From contig JAGBNN010000002.1 of the NCBI GenBank assembly GCA_017634385.1, positions 217,156 through 281,155 on the forward strand: a stretch of 64,000 bases of DNA, read 5' to 3'. The DNA is from Bacilli bacterium (GTDB lineage Bacteria > Bacillota_I > Bacilli_A > RF39 > UBA660). The notes under the pieces are model-generated. The model was not told where the DNA came from, did not search any database, and saw only the letters and a list, made by a program, of their open reading frames with translations. Each line of letters begins with the position of its first letter. Position 1 is the stretch's first letter. A program made the translations under genes and the position numbers. This document shows, piece by piece, positions 17,467 to 26,361 of this stretch.

Positions 17467-19673
17467 ACCTTTCTTGATTGACCTGTATAAACCCAATCTC
17501 CTCCTGGATTTTTATCAAACCATTTACTTTCTGAAGTTGTTGTTGTTTTTCTATATTTATATTTATATAGAGTTCTTGTTTGAATACTATGAGTATATTC
17601 TCCAAGTTCTGATCTACTGTCTACCCATCTACCTAAATCTACATAAGTATCTTTAGAATCTGTATGGTATATTCCAGTATATTTATATCCAGCTGGTGGA
17701 TTTATTGATGTTGTCCATTTATAATCTGTTTTTGCTGTTGGGTTATTATATTTGTATTTGTATTGTTTTCTTGTTACTACATTATAAGTATATTCTCCAA
17801 GTCCCCCTGGTGTAGTAACCCATTTATCTAAGTTTTCATATTTAGTAGTTCTTGTTATTTTCTTTTCATTTGCATATGTATATCCTGCTGGTGGAGTAAT
17901 TGAATCTGTCCATTTTTCTACAGTACTCTTAGTAGGATTATTATATTTATACTTATATTGTTTTTTAGTAGTTATATTATAAGTATATTCTCCAAGATCT
18001 GCTTTACTTGTAACCCATTTATTTAAGTTTTCATATTTATATGTTCTTGTTATTTTCTTTTCATTTGCATATGTATATCCTGCTGGTGGAGTAATTGAAT
18101 CTGTCCATTTTTCATCAGTTGTTGTAGTTGGTTTATTTATTTTATAGTTATATAAATATCCAACTATTGTATAACCATCTTTTGTATATGGAGCTGGATC
18201 AGTTACCCATTTTTCATCAGTATTAGTTGTTGAACTTGATGAATAAGTTCTATACATATATTGATATTCTGTAGTTGATGAACTTACTACTTCGTATACA
18301 CGATAATAGTAAATTCTTGTTGTAGCTGATGTACAACTTGATTTACAAGGAACATCATCATAATATAAGAATTCATATATTCTATTTCCAGTTGATTTTA
18401 ATGGTGTTGTTGACTCATAAGAACTATATATTAACTTATTACTTGTTGATGTAGTTGTTCTTTTATTATAAGCATCTGACCATTGTTTTGTATCAGTATT
18501 AGCTGGTTTTGAAGTTCTCCATGTAGTATCTTTTGTCCATGCAGACCATCCACCAGTTGTAGTTTTAACAGTTTTTCTTACTTTATATTTTTTACCGATT
18601 AATTTAACTTTATCAGTTTCTTTATATTTATTTTCTTGATATCCTGTTTCTGTCCAGTTATCTTTTGTAACTGTTCTTACATGTTTATACATTGTTTTAT
18701 CAACATAGTATCTTCTTTGTCCTGTATATAATGTTCTTTCTGCTATTTTCTTTAAGTTAGCAGTTTCTGTTTTTACAGTATCAGTCCAGTTTTTATCTTC
18801 TGTCCAGTTATCTGTATAAACTGTTTTTATATGTTTATATTTAGTTGTATCTACAGTATATTTTCTTTGTCCTGTATATAATGTTCTTGTATCTGCTAAT
18901 TTAACTTTATCAGTTATTTGTTTTACTTCATCTGTCCAATTTTTATCATATGTCCAGTTATCTGTATAAGTTGTTCTTTCATGTTTATATATTGTTGTTC
19001 CTGCTGAAACTTTCTTTTTACCTGTATATTGTACTTTTGTATCAACTAATTTAACATCACTTGATTCGTTTTGTCTTGTAGTTGTCCAATCACCTGTTAC
19101 CCATTTAGTATCAGTTAATGTTCTTGTATATAAATATTGTAATTTATATTTTCCATCAGGTGTATATTGTTTCTTTTCAGTTGGTGTTGTAGTTGGTTCT
19201 TTATTTATAACTACTTTACCATCTTCTTTAGTTTCTACTTCTTTAGTACATGAATTATCTGGGCAGAAATTATAACATCCAATTGGTTCAATTATATAAT
19301 TAGATTCATTTCCACAAGTTAAATGTACTTCTAATTCATATTCTGTTTTCTTTTTAGTAACTTTAACATATGATTTGTTAGTATCACATTCTTTACCATC
19401 TTTATCTAAGAAAGGTAAAACTAACTTTTTGTCTAACATTTGTTGTAAAGTTAATTTTGATGAATCACCAACATTTTGTGGCATTCTATCTTTAGTAAAA
19501 TAATCTTCCGCTGCATCTTTCATTGTTTGAACATTATCATTAAATATTCTGTTATAGAATGGTGTTAAATTAGGCATTGGAAATAATAAAGTTATTAAAA
19601 ATACGAATAATAATATTAAAAATATCTTTATTATTAAATCTCTAATAAATCCTGTTCCTCTTCTTTCTTCCAT
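17454..19673 (-). CDS. Membrane-anchored Trp/Lys/Thr/Tyr-rich surface repeat protein
   Basis: A 739-residue protein with one membrane helix (about residues 9-33) and a pilin-like membrane-proximal region (LTLQQMLDKKLVLPFL, SYVKV, LTCG). About 590 residues of repeats follow. Repeats of type A, near residues 195-365, carry YTGQRKYTVDTTKYKH and NWTEDKNWTD at about 55-residue spacing. Repeats of type B, near residues 515-735, carry KWTDSITPPAGYTYANEKK and LGEYTYN at 65-residue spacing. A few Cys pairs lie between. The composition suggests an extended fibre outside the cell. Two strong tandem promoters lie upstream. The function is not known. Confidence 0.75.
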   Translation of the reverse strand: MEERRGTGFIRDLIIKIFLILLFVFLITLLFPMPNLTPFYNRIFNDNVQTMKDAAEDYFTKDRMPQNVGDSSKLTLQQMLDKKLVLPFLDKDGKECDTNKSYVKVTKKKTEYELEVHLTCGNESNYIIEPIGCYNFCPDNSCTKEVETKEDGKVVINKEPTTTPTEKKQYTPDGKYKLQYLYTRTLTDTKWVTGDWTTTRQNESSDVKLVDTKVQYTGKKKVSAGTTIYKHERTTYTDNWTYDKNWTDEVKQITDKVKLADTRTLYTGQRKYTVDTTKYKHIKTVYTDNWTEDKNWTDTVKTETANLKKIAERTLYTGQRRYYVDKTMYKHVRTVTKDNWTETGYQENKYKETDKVKLIGKKYKVRKTVKTTTGGWSAWTKDTTWRTSKPANTDTKQWSDAYNKRTTTSTSNKLIYSSYESTTPLKSTGNRIYEFLYYDDVPCKSSCTSATTRIYYYRVYEVVSSSTTEYQYMYRTYSSSSTTNTDEKWVTDPAPYTKDGYTIVGYLYNYKINKPTTTTDEKWTDSITPPAGYTYANEKKITRTYKYENLNKWVTSKADLGEYTYNITTKKQYKYKYNNPTKSTVEKWTDSITPPAGYTYANEKKITRTTKYENLDKWVTTPGGLGEYTYNVVTRKQYKYKYNNPTAKTDYKWTTSINPPAGYKYTGIYHTDSKDTYVDLGRWVDSRSELGEYTHSIQTRTLYKYKYRKTTTTSESKWFDKNPGGDWVYTGQSRKVKVS
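17690..18130. repeat. 195-bp tandem direct repeats inside the surface protein gene
   Basis: Near-identical DNA recurs at a 195-bp spacing, for example around 17861-17920 and 18056-18115, corresponding to 65-residue repeats. Such repeats can change number by slippage or recombination. Confidence 0.8.
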
Positions 19674-19708
19674 ACAAAAATCCCCCTTCGTTTGAAATAA
19701 CGTGCATT

Positions 19709-19737
19709 ATATTAACATAACTCGTTATTTTTGTCAA
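19709..19737 (-). promoter_or_regulatory. Proximal promoter of the Trp-rich repeat protein gene
   Basis: TTGACA (19732-19737), a 17-bp spacer and TAATAT (19709-19714), with the start codon about 35 nt further on. Confidence 0.8.
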
Positions 19738-19790
19738 ATTTTCTGAAATTTTTTTCTTTATTTTATCCCCTTTTTCAGAAGTTGCCCGTT

Positions 19791-19819
19791 ATATTACTAT
19801 AAGTTGTCTTTTTTGTCAA
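19791..19819 (-). promoter_or_regulatory. Distal promoter of the Trp-rich repeat protein gene
   Basis: A second TTGACA (19814-19819)-17 bp-TAATAT (19791-19796), 82 bp upstream of the first. The flanking bases also match (AAAATTTGACAAAAA), suggesting a duplicated promoter. Confidence 0.75.
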
Positions 19820-19825
19820 ATTTTT

Positions 19826-19849
19826 AACAAAAAAACACCATTTGGTGTT
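19826..19849 (-). terminator. Terminator of tmk
   Basis: Arms AACACCA and TGGTGTT with a 2-nt loop overlap the tmk stop codon and are followed by a T run on the minus strand. Confidence 0.85.
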
Positions 19850-20507
19850 ATTTCATTATTAATCTATAAATTTCTTCATGAATATCATTTTTTGACTTCA
19901 TTTCATTACCATTATTACATTCTACTATATTCCAAGATAAGTAATTTGCCACAAATAATGCATTATCATAGACTTTTTTCATAAATTCTTTATTACTTTC
20001 ATGAATATCATTATCAAGCCCTTCATTTTCTTTTCTTCCTTCTCTTAATTTAGTAACTAAATCAAATGGTGCGGTTAAAAATATAACTTTATCTGGTCTT
20101 TTTATTCCTATTTTGTTATATTCATGATCTATTACAAAATCTATAAATTCTTTCTTTTTATCTATATCATCTATCATAGAAGATTGATATATAAGTGTTG
20201 ATGTAGTATATCTATCAAGTAATACTATTTCTCCATTATCATAATGTTCTTTTAACTTAGAATTCCAAGTAACTGCTCTATCAACCGCATATAAACTAGC
20301 AATATAATATGCAGAATCTTTACTAGGTTCTCCAAAATCACCATTTAAATATTTTTCTACTAAAGCTCCTTGAGGAGTATTATAAGATGGAAAATGATGA
20401 CTAATTACCTTTTCTCCATCATTTATTAAGTGTTCTTTTAATAATTCATATTGTGTTGTTTTACCTATTCCGTCACAAGCACCTTCCATTACTATTAATT
20501 TTCCCAT
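19848..20507 (-). CDS. tmk: Thymidylate kinase (dTMP kinase family)
   Basis: A 219-residue P-loop kinase. The N-terminus is LIVMEGACDGIGKTTQYELL, with one extra residue relative to the usual EGPDGAGKTT, so the motif reads AxxxxGKT. The DR motif is LLDRYTTSTLIYQSS near residues 96-110, and a lid region follows near RKENEGLDNDIHE. It phosphorylates dTMP for DNA synthesis. The long form and lid resemble the variant tmk of some Firmicutes; a related deoxynucleoside kinase is possible. It lies 1 bp after the Smr gene. Confidence 0.82.
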   Translation of the reverse strand: MGKLIVMEGACDGIGKTTQYELLKEHLINDGEKVISHHFPSYNTPQGALVEKYLNGDFGEPSKDSAYYIASLYAVDRAVTWNSKLKEHYDNGEIVLLDRYTTSTLIYQSSMIDDIDKKKEFIDFVIDHEYNKIGIKRPDKVIFLTAPFDLVTKLREGRKENEGLDNDIHESNKEFMKKVYDNALFVANYLSWNIVECNNGNEMKSKNDIHEEIYRLIMK

Positions 20508-20508
20508 T

Positions 20509-20781
20509 TTAATCCTCCCATTTTAAATTAACTATTGTACAACCTATATTCATACCATTTAATTTAAAGCTTTCTACATTTTTATTTATTTTTAATGTTT
20601 TAAATACTTCATCTTTAACAATACCTTGTCCTATACCATGTATTATTACTACTTTTTTATTTCTTAATTTTACATTATCATTTATAAATTCTTCTACTTT
20701 TATTTTTGTAAGTACTCTATCCATACCATGTAAATCTATTGTTGGTAGAAAATCTATAAATGGATCTACTATCTTTTTCAT
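20509..20781 (-). CDS. Small Smr-domain protein
   Basis: A 90-residue stand-alone Smr domain, as found at the C-terminus of MutS2: TIDLHGMDRVLTKIKVEEF, then VVIIHGIGQGIVKDEVF and a final GCTIVNL. Smr domains are nucleases or ribosome-associated nucleic-acid binders. The ATG at 20781 is preferred over the upstream 20808 because AGAGG lies 7 nt before it. The gene is followed 1 bp later by tmk. Confidence 0.82.
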   Translation of the reverse strand: MKKIVDPFIDFLPTIDLHGMDRVLTKIKVEEFINDNVKLRNKKVVIIHGIGQGIVKDEVFKTLKINKNVESFKLNGMNIGCTIVNLKWED

Positions 20782-20814
20782 ATTTATACCTCTTTTATAT
20801 AGTATCAAAAATTA

Positions 20815-21198
20815 CTAATTAAATGCAAGTTCTACATCCATATTTTGATCTTTAATTGCTATATATAAGAATATTATACCACTAATAAATATAAATGAAG
20901 ATGCTATAAAAGATAAAGTTACTAATTGTTTTTTCTCTTTAGAATCATTTTCTTTTAGATTTTTATAACTATCATATGAATCTTTTAAAAAATAATAATA
21001 AACTATTATCAATATCAAAAATATAAATATCATAATTTTTCTATATTTGTCTTTTGACAATATATCATTATATATATAATATTTTCTTTCTAAAAAATTA
21101 GAATAAAAAGATAATACTATTATTCCTATATATATTATCCATATAATTTCTTCATTTTTTAATTCTTTTAACTTTTCTTGTAAATTAAAATAACTCAT
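20815..21198 (-). CDS. Small membrane protein, three or four segments
   Basis: A 127-residue protein with hydrophobic stretches near residues 18-35, 50-68 and 92-113 and a charged loop between the second and third. No family recognised. There is no clear Shine-Dalgarno: the ATG lies in a hairpin that also includes the end of the upstream gene, which suggests translational coupling to it. Confidence 0.6.
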   Translation of the reverse strand: MSYFNLQEKLKELKNEEIIWIIYIGIIVLSFYSNFLERKYYIYNDILSKDKYRKIMIFIFLILIIVYYYFLKDSYDSYKNLKENDSKEKKQLVTLSFIASSFIFISGIIFLYIAIKDQNMDVELAFN

Positions 21199-21215
21199 AT
21201 TAGATTATATGAGTT
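21192..21215 (-). promoter_or_regulatory. Hairpin sequestering the start codon of the 127-residue membrane protein gene
   Basis: Arms AACTCATAT and ATATGAGTT flank a 6-nt loop; the ATG start lies in the 3' arm, and the upstream gene's stop codon is at the 5' base. Ribosomes finishing the upstream gene would open it. Confidence 0.55.
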
Positions 21216-21526
21216 TATTTTTTTATTATTTTATATAAAGATAATAATAGTAATGAAATTAAAAATACTACTATTAAAGAAATTAATATACTTAATGAAT
21301 GAAAACTTGTTTCTGTTATACTTGAAGCCATATTTTCATATGATGTTTCTGGAAATAATTCTAATATTTTAATACCAAAACCAATATGTTCTATGCAATC
21401 ACCACCAGGTATTGTTTTACTTAATGGAAGTACTCCATATAAAAGTGCTCCTACTAAATTAATTACAAAGCCTATTACATTTACTACTACTGATATTAAA
21501 ATAGAATTTGTTATATTTTTTTTCAT
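21215..21526 (-). CDS. Small membrane protein, two segments
   Basis: A 103-residue protein with hydrophobic segments near residues 8-30 and 75-97, separated by a loop with GVLPLSKTIPGGDCIEHIG. I do not recognise a family. It is directly followed by the 127-residue membrane protein gene and probably co-translated with it. Confidence 0.6.
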   Translation of the reverse strand: MKKNITNSILISVVVNVIGFVINLVGALLYGVLPLSKTIPGGDCIEHIGFGIKILELFPETSYENMASSITETSFHSLSILISLIVVFLISLLLLSLYKIIKK

Positions 21527-21549
21527 AATTCTTCACCTATTATCATTAT

Positions 21550-21582
21550 AACATAAAAAAAGACTAATAATTAGTCTTTTTA
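21550..21582 (-). terminator. Terminator of ppdK
   Basis: An AAAGACTAA/TTAGTCTTT hairpin directly after the ppdK stop codon, followed by a T-rich run on the minus strand. Confidence 0.85.
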
Positions 21583-24210
21583 TTATTGATTATCTTTAAT
21601 TGCAGCTTGTGCGGCAGCTAAGCGAGCAATTGGTACTCTAAATGGTGAGCATGATACATAATCAAGTCCGATTTCATGACAGAATTCAACACTTGATGGA
21701 TCTCCACCATGTTCTCCACAAATACCTATATGTAAATTAGGATTTACTGGTTTTCCTAATTTGATAGCTGTTTCCATTAATTTACCAACACCTGTTTGAT
21801 CAAGTTTAGCAAATGGATCATTTTCAAATATTTTAGCATCATAATATGCTCCTAAGAATTTACCAGCATCATCTCTTGAGAATCCAAATGTCATTTGAGT
21901 TAAGTCATTTGTACCAAAACAGAAGAAGTCTGCTTCTTTAGCAATGGCATCTGCAGTTAATGCTGCTCTTGGTATTTCTATCATAGTACCTACTTCATAT
22001 TCAAGTTCAATACCTGCATTTTTGATTTCTTCGTCAGCAGTAGCTACTACTATATCTTTAACATATTTTAATTCTTTAACTTCACATACAAGTGGAATCA
22101 TGATTTCTGGTTTTACATTCCAATCAGAATGTTTTTTCTTAGTATTGATTGCTGCTCTTATAACAGCTCTTGTTTGCATTTTAGCAATTTCTGGATAAGT
22201 AACTGCTAAACGGCATCCTCTGTGTCCCATCATTGGATTGAATTCATGAAGAGAATTAATAAGTGCTTTAATATCTTCTACTGATTTACCTTGTGCATCA
22301 GCAAGTTTTTTAATATCTGCTTCTTCTGTTGGAACAAATTCATGTAAAGGTGGATCTAAGTATCTAATAGTTACTGGACAACCTTCTAAAGCTTCATATA
22401 ATTGTTCGAAGTCACTTTGTTGATAAGGTAAAATCTTATCAAGAGCTGCTTCTCTTTCTTCTACTGTATCAGCACAAATCATTTCTCTGAATGCAGCTAT
22501 TCTATCTTCTTCAAAGAACATGTGTTCTGTACGACATAAACCAATACCTTCTGCTCCAAGTTCTCTTGCTTTTTTAGCATCAGCTGGAGTATCAGCATTT
22601 GTTCTTACTTTTAATTTTCTAAATTTGTCAGCCCATTGCATAACTCTTCCAAATTCACCAGCAATTGTAGCATCAACTGTTGGAATTTGTCCATCATATA
22701 TATTACCTGTAGAACCATCAATTGAGATATAATCTCCTTCATGATAAGTTTTACCTGCTAAAGTGAATTTTTTATTTTCTTCGTCCATGTTTATGTCTCC
22801 ACAACCTGAAACACAACAAGTACCCATACCACGAGCTACTACTGCAGCGTGAGATGTCATACCACCACGAACTGTTAAGATACCTTGAGATGCTTTCATA
22901 CCTGTAATATCTTCTGGAGAAGTTTCTAATCTTACAAGTACAACTTTTTCTCCTCTTTCAGCCCATTCAACTGCGTCATCTGCAGTGAATACTATTTTAC
23001 CACATGCAGCACCTGGTGATGCTCCAAGTCCTTTTCCTGCTGGAGTATTTTCTTTTAGTGCTTTTGCATCGAATTGTGGATGTAAAAGTGTATCTAAGTT
23101 TCTTGGATCTATCATTGCAACTGCTTCTTCTTCAGTTCTCATTCCTTCATCAACTAAATCACAAGCTATTTTTAAAGCAGCTTTTGCAGTTCTTTTACCA
23201 TTTCTTGTTTGAAGCATATAAAGTTTACCATGTTCAACAGTAAATTCCATATCTTGCATATCTCTATAATGAGATTCAAGTGTTTTACAAACTTCTTTAA
23301 ATTGAGCAAATGCTTCTGGGAATTTTTCTTCCATTTCAGTTATATGCATTGGAGTTCTAACACCAGCAACAACGTCTTCACCTTGTGCATTAGTTAAGAA
23401 TTCACCAAATAACCCTTTTTCACCAGTAGCTGGATCTCTTGTAAATGCAACACCTGTTCCACAGTCATCACCCATGTTACCAAATGCCATTGATTGTACA
23501 TTTACAGCAGTTCCCCATGAATAAGGAATATCATTATCTCTTCTGTATACATTAGCTCTTGGATTATCCCATGATCTAAATACAGCTTTAATAGCTCCCA
23601 TTAATTGTTCTTTTGGATCATCTGGGAAATCAGTTCCTATTTTTGATTTATATTCAGCCTTGAATTGTCCTGCTAATTCTTTTAAATCTTCAGCAGATAA
23701 TTCAACGTCTTGTTTAACACCTTTTTTATCTTTCATTTCATCGATTAATTGTTCGAAGTATTTTTTACCAACTTCCATAACAACATCTGAATACATTTGA
23801 ATAAATCTTCTATAACAATCCCATGCCCATCTTGGATTATTAGATTTTTCAGCTATAACGTTTACAACTTCTTCATTTAAACCTAAGTTAAGAATTGTAT
23901 CCATCATACCAGGCATAGATGCTCTTGCACCTGATCTTACTGAAACTAATAATGGATTTTCTTTATCACCAAATTTTTTACCAGTGATTTCTTCCATCTT
24001 TTCGATATACTCATTTATTTGTCCTTGGATTTCATCATTAATTTCTCTTCCATCTTCATAATATTGAGTACAAGCTTCAGTTGTAATTGTAAATCCTTGA
24101 GGTACTGGTAAACCAATGTTAGTCATTTCTGCAAGGTTTGCACCTTTACCACCAAGTAATTCACGCATATTTGCATTTCCTTCTGTAAATAAATATACGT
24201 ACTTTTTCAT
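21583..24210 (-). CDS. ppdK: Pyruvate, phosphate dikinase
   Basis: An 875-residue enzyme interconverting pyruvate, ATP and Pi with PEP, AMP and PPi. The order is an N-terminal ATP-grasp-like nucleotide domain (LLGGKGANLAEM, SVRSGARASMPGMMDTILNL), the phospho-histidine domain (GGMTSHAAVVARGMGTCCV near residues 450-470) and the PEP/pyruvate barrel (FFCFGTNDLTQMTFGFSRDD, ICGEHGGDPSSV). Length is normal. The ATG at 24210 is preferred because AAGGTGA lies just upstream. It is likely a key glycolytic or gluconeogenic enzyme in this anaerobe. Confidence 0.96.
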   Translation of the reverse strand: MKKYVYLFTEGNANMRELLGGKGANLAEMTNIGLPVPQGFTITTEACTQYYEDGREINDEIQGQINEYIEKMEEITGKKFGDKENPLLVSVRSGARASMPGMMDTILNLGLNEEVVNVIAEKSNNPRWAWDCYRRFIQMYSDVVMEVGKKYFEQLIDEMKDKKGVKQDVELSAEDLKELAGQFKAEYKSKIGTDFPDDPKEQLMGAIKAVFRSWDNPRANVYRRDNDIPYSWGTAVNVQSMAFGNMGDDCGTGVAFTRDPATGEKGLFGEFLTNAQGEDVVAGVRTPMHITEMEEKFPEAFAQFKEVCKTLESHYRDMQDMEFTVEHGKLYMLQTRNGKRTAKAALKIACDLVDEGMRTEEEAVAMIDPRNLDTLLHPQFDAKALKENTPAGKGLGASPGAACGKIVFTADDAVEWAERGEKVVLVRLETSPEDITGMKASQGILTVRGGMTSHAAVVARGMGTCCVSGCGDINMDEENKKFTLAGKTYHEGDYISIDGSTGNIYDGQIPTVDATIAGEFGRVMQWADKFRKLKVRTNADTPADAKKARELGAEGIGLCRTEHMFFEEDRIAAFREMICADTVEEREAALDKILPYQQSDFEQLYEALEGCPVTIRYLDPPLHEFVPTEEADIKKLADAQGKSVEDIKALINSLHEFNPMMGHRGCRLAVTYPEIAKMQTRAVIRAAINTKKKHSDWNVKPEIMIPLVCEVKELKYVKDIVVATADEEIKNAGIELEYEVGTMIEIPRAALTADAIAKEADFFCFGTNDLTQMTFGFSRDDAGKFLGAYYDAKIFENDPFAKLDQTGVGKLMETAIKLGKPVNPNLHIGICGEHGGDPSSVEFCHEIGLDYVSCSPFRVPIARLAAAQAAIKDNQ

Positions 24211-24231
24211 TTCATCACCTTCCATGATTTA

Positions 24232-24278
24232 TTATAACAAAAAAAAAAGCGTATTCAAAGAGGAAAAACGCTTTTTTT
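24232..24278 (-). terminator. Terminator of the Xer recombinase operon
   Basis: Arms AAAAAAAGCGT (24241-24251) and ACGCTTTTTTT (24268-24278) with a 16-nt loop. The symmetric A and T tracts could work in both directions. Confidence 0.8.
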
Positions 24279-24283
24279 TACAC

Positions 24284-25174
24284 TTATTTTCGATTTCTTG
24301 GATGACATTTTATAAAAACTTCTCTTAAATGTTCATTACTTACATGTGTGTATATTTCAGTAGATGATAATGATTCATGTCCAAGTAATTCTTGAACTGC
24401 AAGTAAATCACATCCATTATCAAGTAAATGAGTTGCAAATGTATGCCTAAACATGTGAGGAGTTATATTAAGTTTAATACTTGTTTGCTTTATAATATCA
24501 TCTATTATTTGTTCAATTCTTCTTGTAGTTAATCTGTCTTGCTTATCTCCTACTATTAGATATTCTGAATCTATACCAGACAGAAATTCTTTTCTTGCAT
24601 TATTAATATATATATTCATTATTTCTTTGGCATATTCACCAAATATTACTATTCTTTCTTTACTTCCTTTACCAAATATTAATATTGTATTATTTGAGAA
24701 ATCTATATCTTTTATTTTTATATTAACAAGTTCTGATACACGAACTCCACAACTATACAATATCTCAAGTATTACTCTTTGTCTTTGTCCTTCTTTTGTT
24801 TTAAGATTTGGTATATTAAATATTTCTTCTATATTATTATAATTTATAAATTTTGGTATTCTTTTTTCTTTTTTGGGAGATGAAACTAATGTAAATGGAT
24901 TACTTTCTACATATTCATTTATTACTAAATATTTATAAAATGTTCTAAGTGAACTTAATTTTCTTGATATGGATGACTTAGATAACTTTTTATCATTTAA
25001 AAAATTTAAATACAAGATGCATTTTTGATAATCGACATCGTTGTATTTAAATTTATTATTTTCCAGAAATTCACTATATTCATAAATATCTTTAATATAA
25101 TTTTTTATAGTATAATCTGAATAATTTTTTTGATATTTTAAATATTCTTCGAACTTTAAAATTTTCTTATACAT
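24284..25174 (-). CDS. Tyrosine recombinase of the XerC/XerD type
   Basis: A 296-residue recombinase with an N-terminal SAM-like DNA-binding domain and a C-terminal catalytic domain. Catalytic residues are visible: Arg in YSCGVRVSELVNIK, Lys in IFGKGSKERIV, His-x-x-Arg in TPHMFRHTFATHLL, His in LLGHESLSSTEIYTHV and the Tyr nucleophile in that same segment. Length matches the housekeeping enzymes that resolve chromosome dimers at dif. No integrase-type neighbours or att sites are seen. The start overlaps the tail of the preceding gene with a coupled AAGG site. Confidence 0.88.
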   Translation of the reverse strand: MYKKILKFEEYLKYQKNYSDYTIKNYIKDIYEYSEFLENNKFKYNDVDYQKCILYLNFLNDKKLSKSSISRKLSSLRTFYKYLVINEYVESNPFTLVSSPKKEKRIPKFINYNNIEEIFNIPNLKTKEGQRQRVILEILYSCGVRVSELVNIKIKDIDFSNNTILIFGKGSKERIVIFGEYAKEIMNIYINNARKEFLSGIDSEYLIVGDKQDRLTTRRIEQIIDDIIKQTSIKLNITPHMFRHTFATHLLDNGCDLLAVQELLGHESLSSTEIYTHVSNEHLREVFIKCHPRNRK

Positions 25175-25175
25175 A

Positions 25176-26294
25176 TTACCTTATTGTATATGGATCTTCG
25201 AAAGTTCCACTACCAGAATTATACAATGATAAATTGTCAATATATATAACTACATTTGAATTAAATGTTGATGATGCTCTTGTTAATGTAGCTACTCCAT
25301 CATTAATATAAAATACTTGATAAGTATTATCACTAGTTGCTGTTAAAGTTCTATATGTAGTTATTTGTGATGATGAGAAATAATTATAATTCATACATGA
25401 TTTATCAAATATTGTTTTACAATTAGGATCTAAACTTGCCCTAGCATAATCACTTACTGTGATTAATGCTACTTTTTGTTCTGCTTCTACTTTTTGACAT
25501 TCATTAGAGTCATTAATATCACCAAATTTACTTGATCTTTTTCCAATACATATATCTTGAGCTACCATTTTTGAAAGTTCGTCATTAGAAAATGTTGCTT
25601 CTTCATCTTGACTTGTTGGAGGTAATAATAATTTATTTAAATAATCTTTTATTCTACTTTTTGAATAATCATTTATTCCACAAGATTCATTCTTTTCAGT
25701 ATTATATCTATTATCCCATAACAAATAATTATTTAATCTTTTGTAAGACATTAATCTTACTATACCATCTTCTGTTATATCAATTATTCTATATAGACGA
25801 CTACCTATCCCTAAGAAATTATTAGGACTTTCACCCCTAAATACATATTTACCATTCATTTGATATAAACCATCACCAGTTGTAACTATTTCTTGATTAT
25901 TTTCTATATAATCAGCAATTGATAATGTTTCATAATAATTTCCGCATTTTAAATATGGTACATACATATAATCTTCATTTCTATATAATATTTCAACATA
26001 ACCAGTACATTTTACATTTTCATCTTCAATAGCAGATAATTCTTTCATATACTCAAAATTAACTAATGTATCTAAATTAACTTTAGATGTTTCTTCTTCA
26101 TCCTTTGGAAGATATTTCTTATTTTTACCTACATATTTTTGAGTTGCTGCAACCATATTATTTTCCATTGTTGGATAATCAAGTGCTTTTGTATTTTTTT
26201 TACCTCCAAATATTAATGAAAAAATTATAATTGCAATTATTAATCCTCCTAAAAATAATAATATCTTTAACAGATTTTCCCTTATAAATTCCAT
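25176..26294 (-). CDS. Membrane-anchored surface protein with pilin-like proximal module
   Basis: A 372-residue protein with a membrane helix near residues 6-29 and a GGKKN stop-transfer. The proximal module (NLDTLVNFEYMKEL, CTGYVEILYRNEDY, YLKCGNYYET) resembles that of the 739-residue repeat protein. A second domain follows with LYRIIDITEDGIVRLM and WDNRYNTEKNESCGINDYSK near residues 170-220, a pattern common in surface proteins of uncultured Firmicutes. It ends GSGTFEDPYTIR. The ATG at 26294 is preferred because GGGAT lies close upstream. It precedes the Xer gene by 1 bp, but a functional link is doubtful. Confidence 0.7.
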   Translation of the reverse strand: MEFIRENLLKILLFLGGLIIAIIIFSLIFGGKKNTKALDYPTMENNMVAATQKYVGKNKKYLPKDEEETSKVNLDTLVNFEYMKELSAIEDENVKCTGYVEILYRNEDYMYVPYLKCGNYYETLSIADYIENNQEIVTTGDGLYQMNGKYVFRGESPNNFLGIGSRLYRIIDITEDGIVRLMSYKRLNNYLLWDNRYNTEKNESCGINDYSKSRIKDYLNKLLLPPTSQDEEATFSNDELSKMVAQDICIGKRSSKFGDINDSNECQKVEAEQKVALITVSDYARASLDPNCKTIFDKSCMNYNYFSSSQITTYRTLTATSDNTYQVFYINDGVATLTRASSTFNSNVVIYIDNLSLYNSGSGTFEDPYTIR

Positions 26295-26331
26295 TTCAAT
26301 CCCTACTTTCAAGATTATTATATCATACAAA

Positions 26332-26361
26332 CAAAATAAAAAAAAGCAATATTTTGCTTTT
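26332..26361 (-). terminator. Terminator of nfeD-SPFH operon
   Basis: An AAAAAGCA-ATATTT-TGCTTTTT hairpin directly after the SPFH gene, with flanking A/T tracts. Confidence 0.8.

Noticed and set aside
17690..18130. Regular direct repeats that could be a CRISPR array
   Set aside because: The 195-bp units are entirely coding and in frame; no short repeats with unique spacers and no cas genes.
21944..23243. Several plus-strand open frames within ppdK
   Set aside because: They are antisense to a strongly conserved enzyme and lack start signals.
24284..25174. Tyrosine recombinase as a phage or element integrase
   Set aside because: Length and neighbours fit a housekeeping Xer protein; no att sites, excisionase or phage genes next to it.
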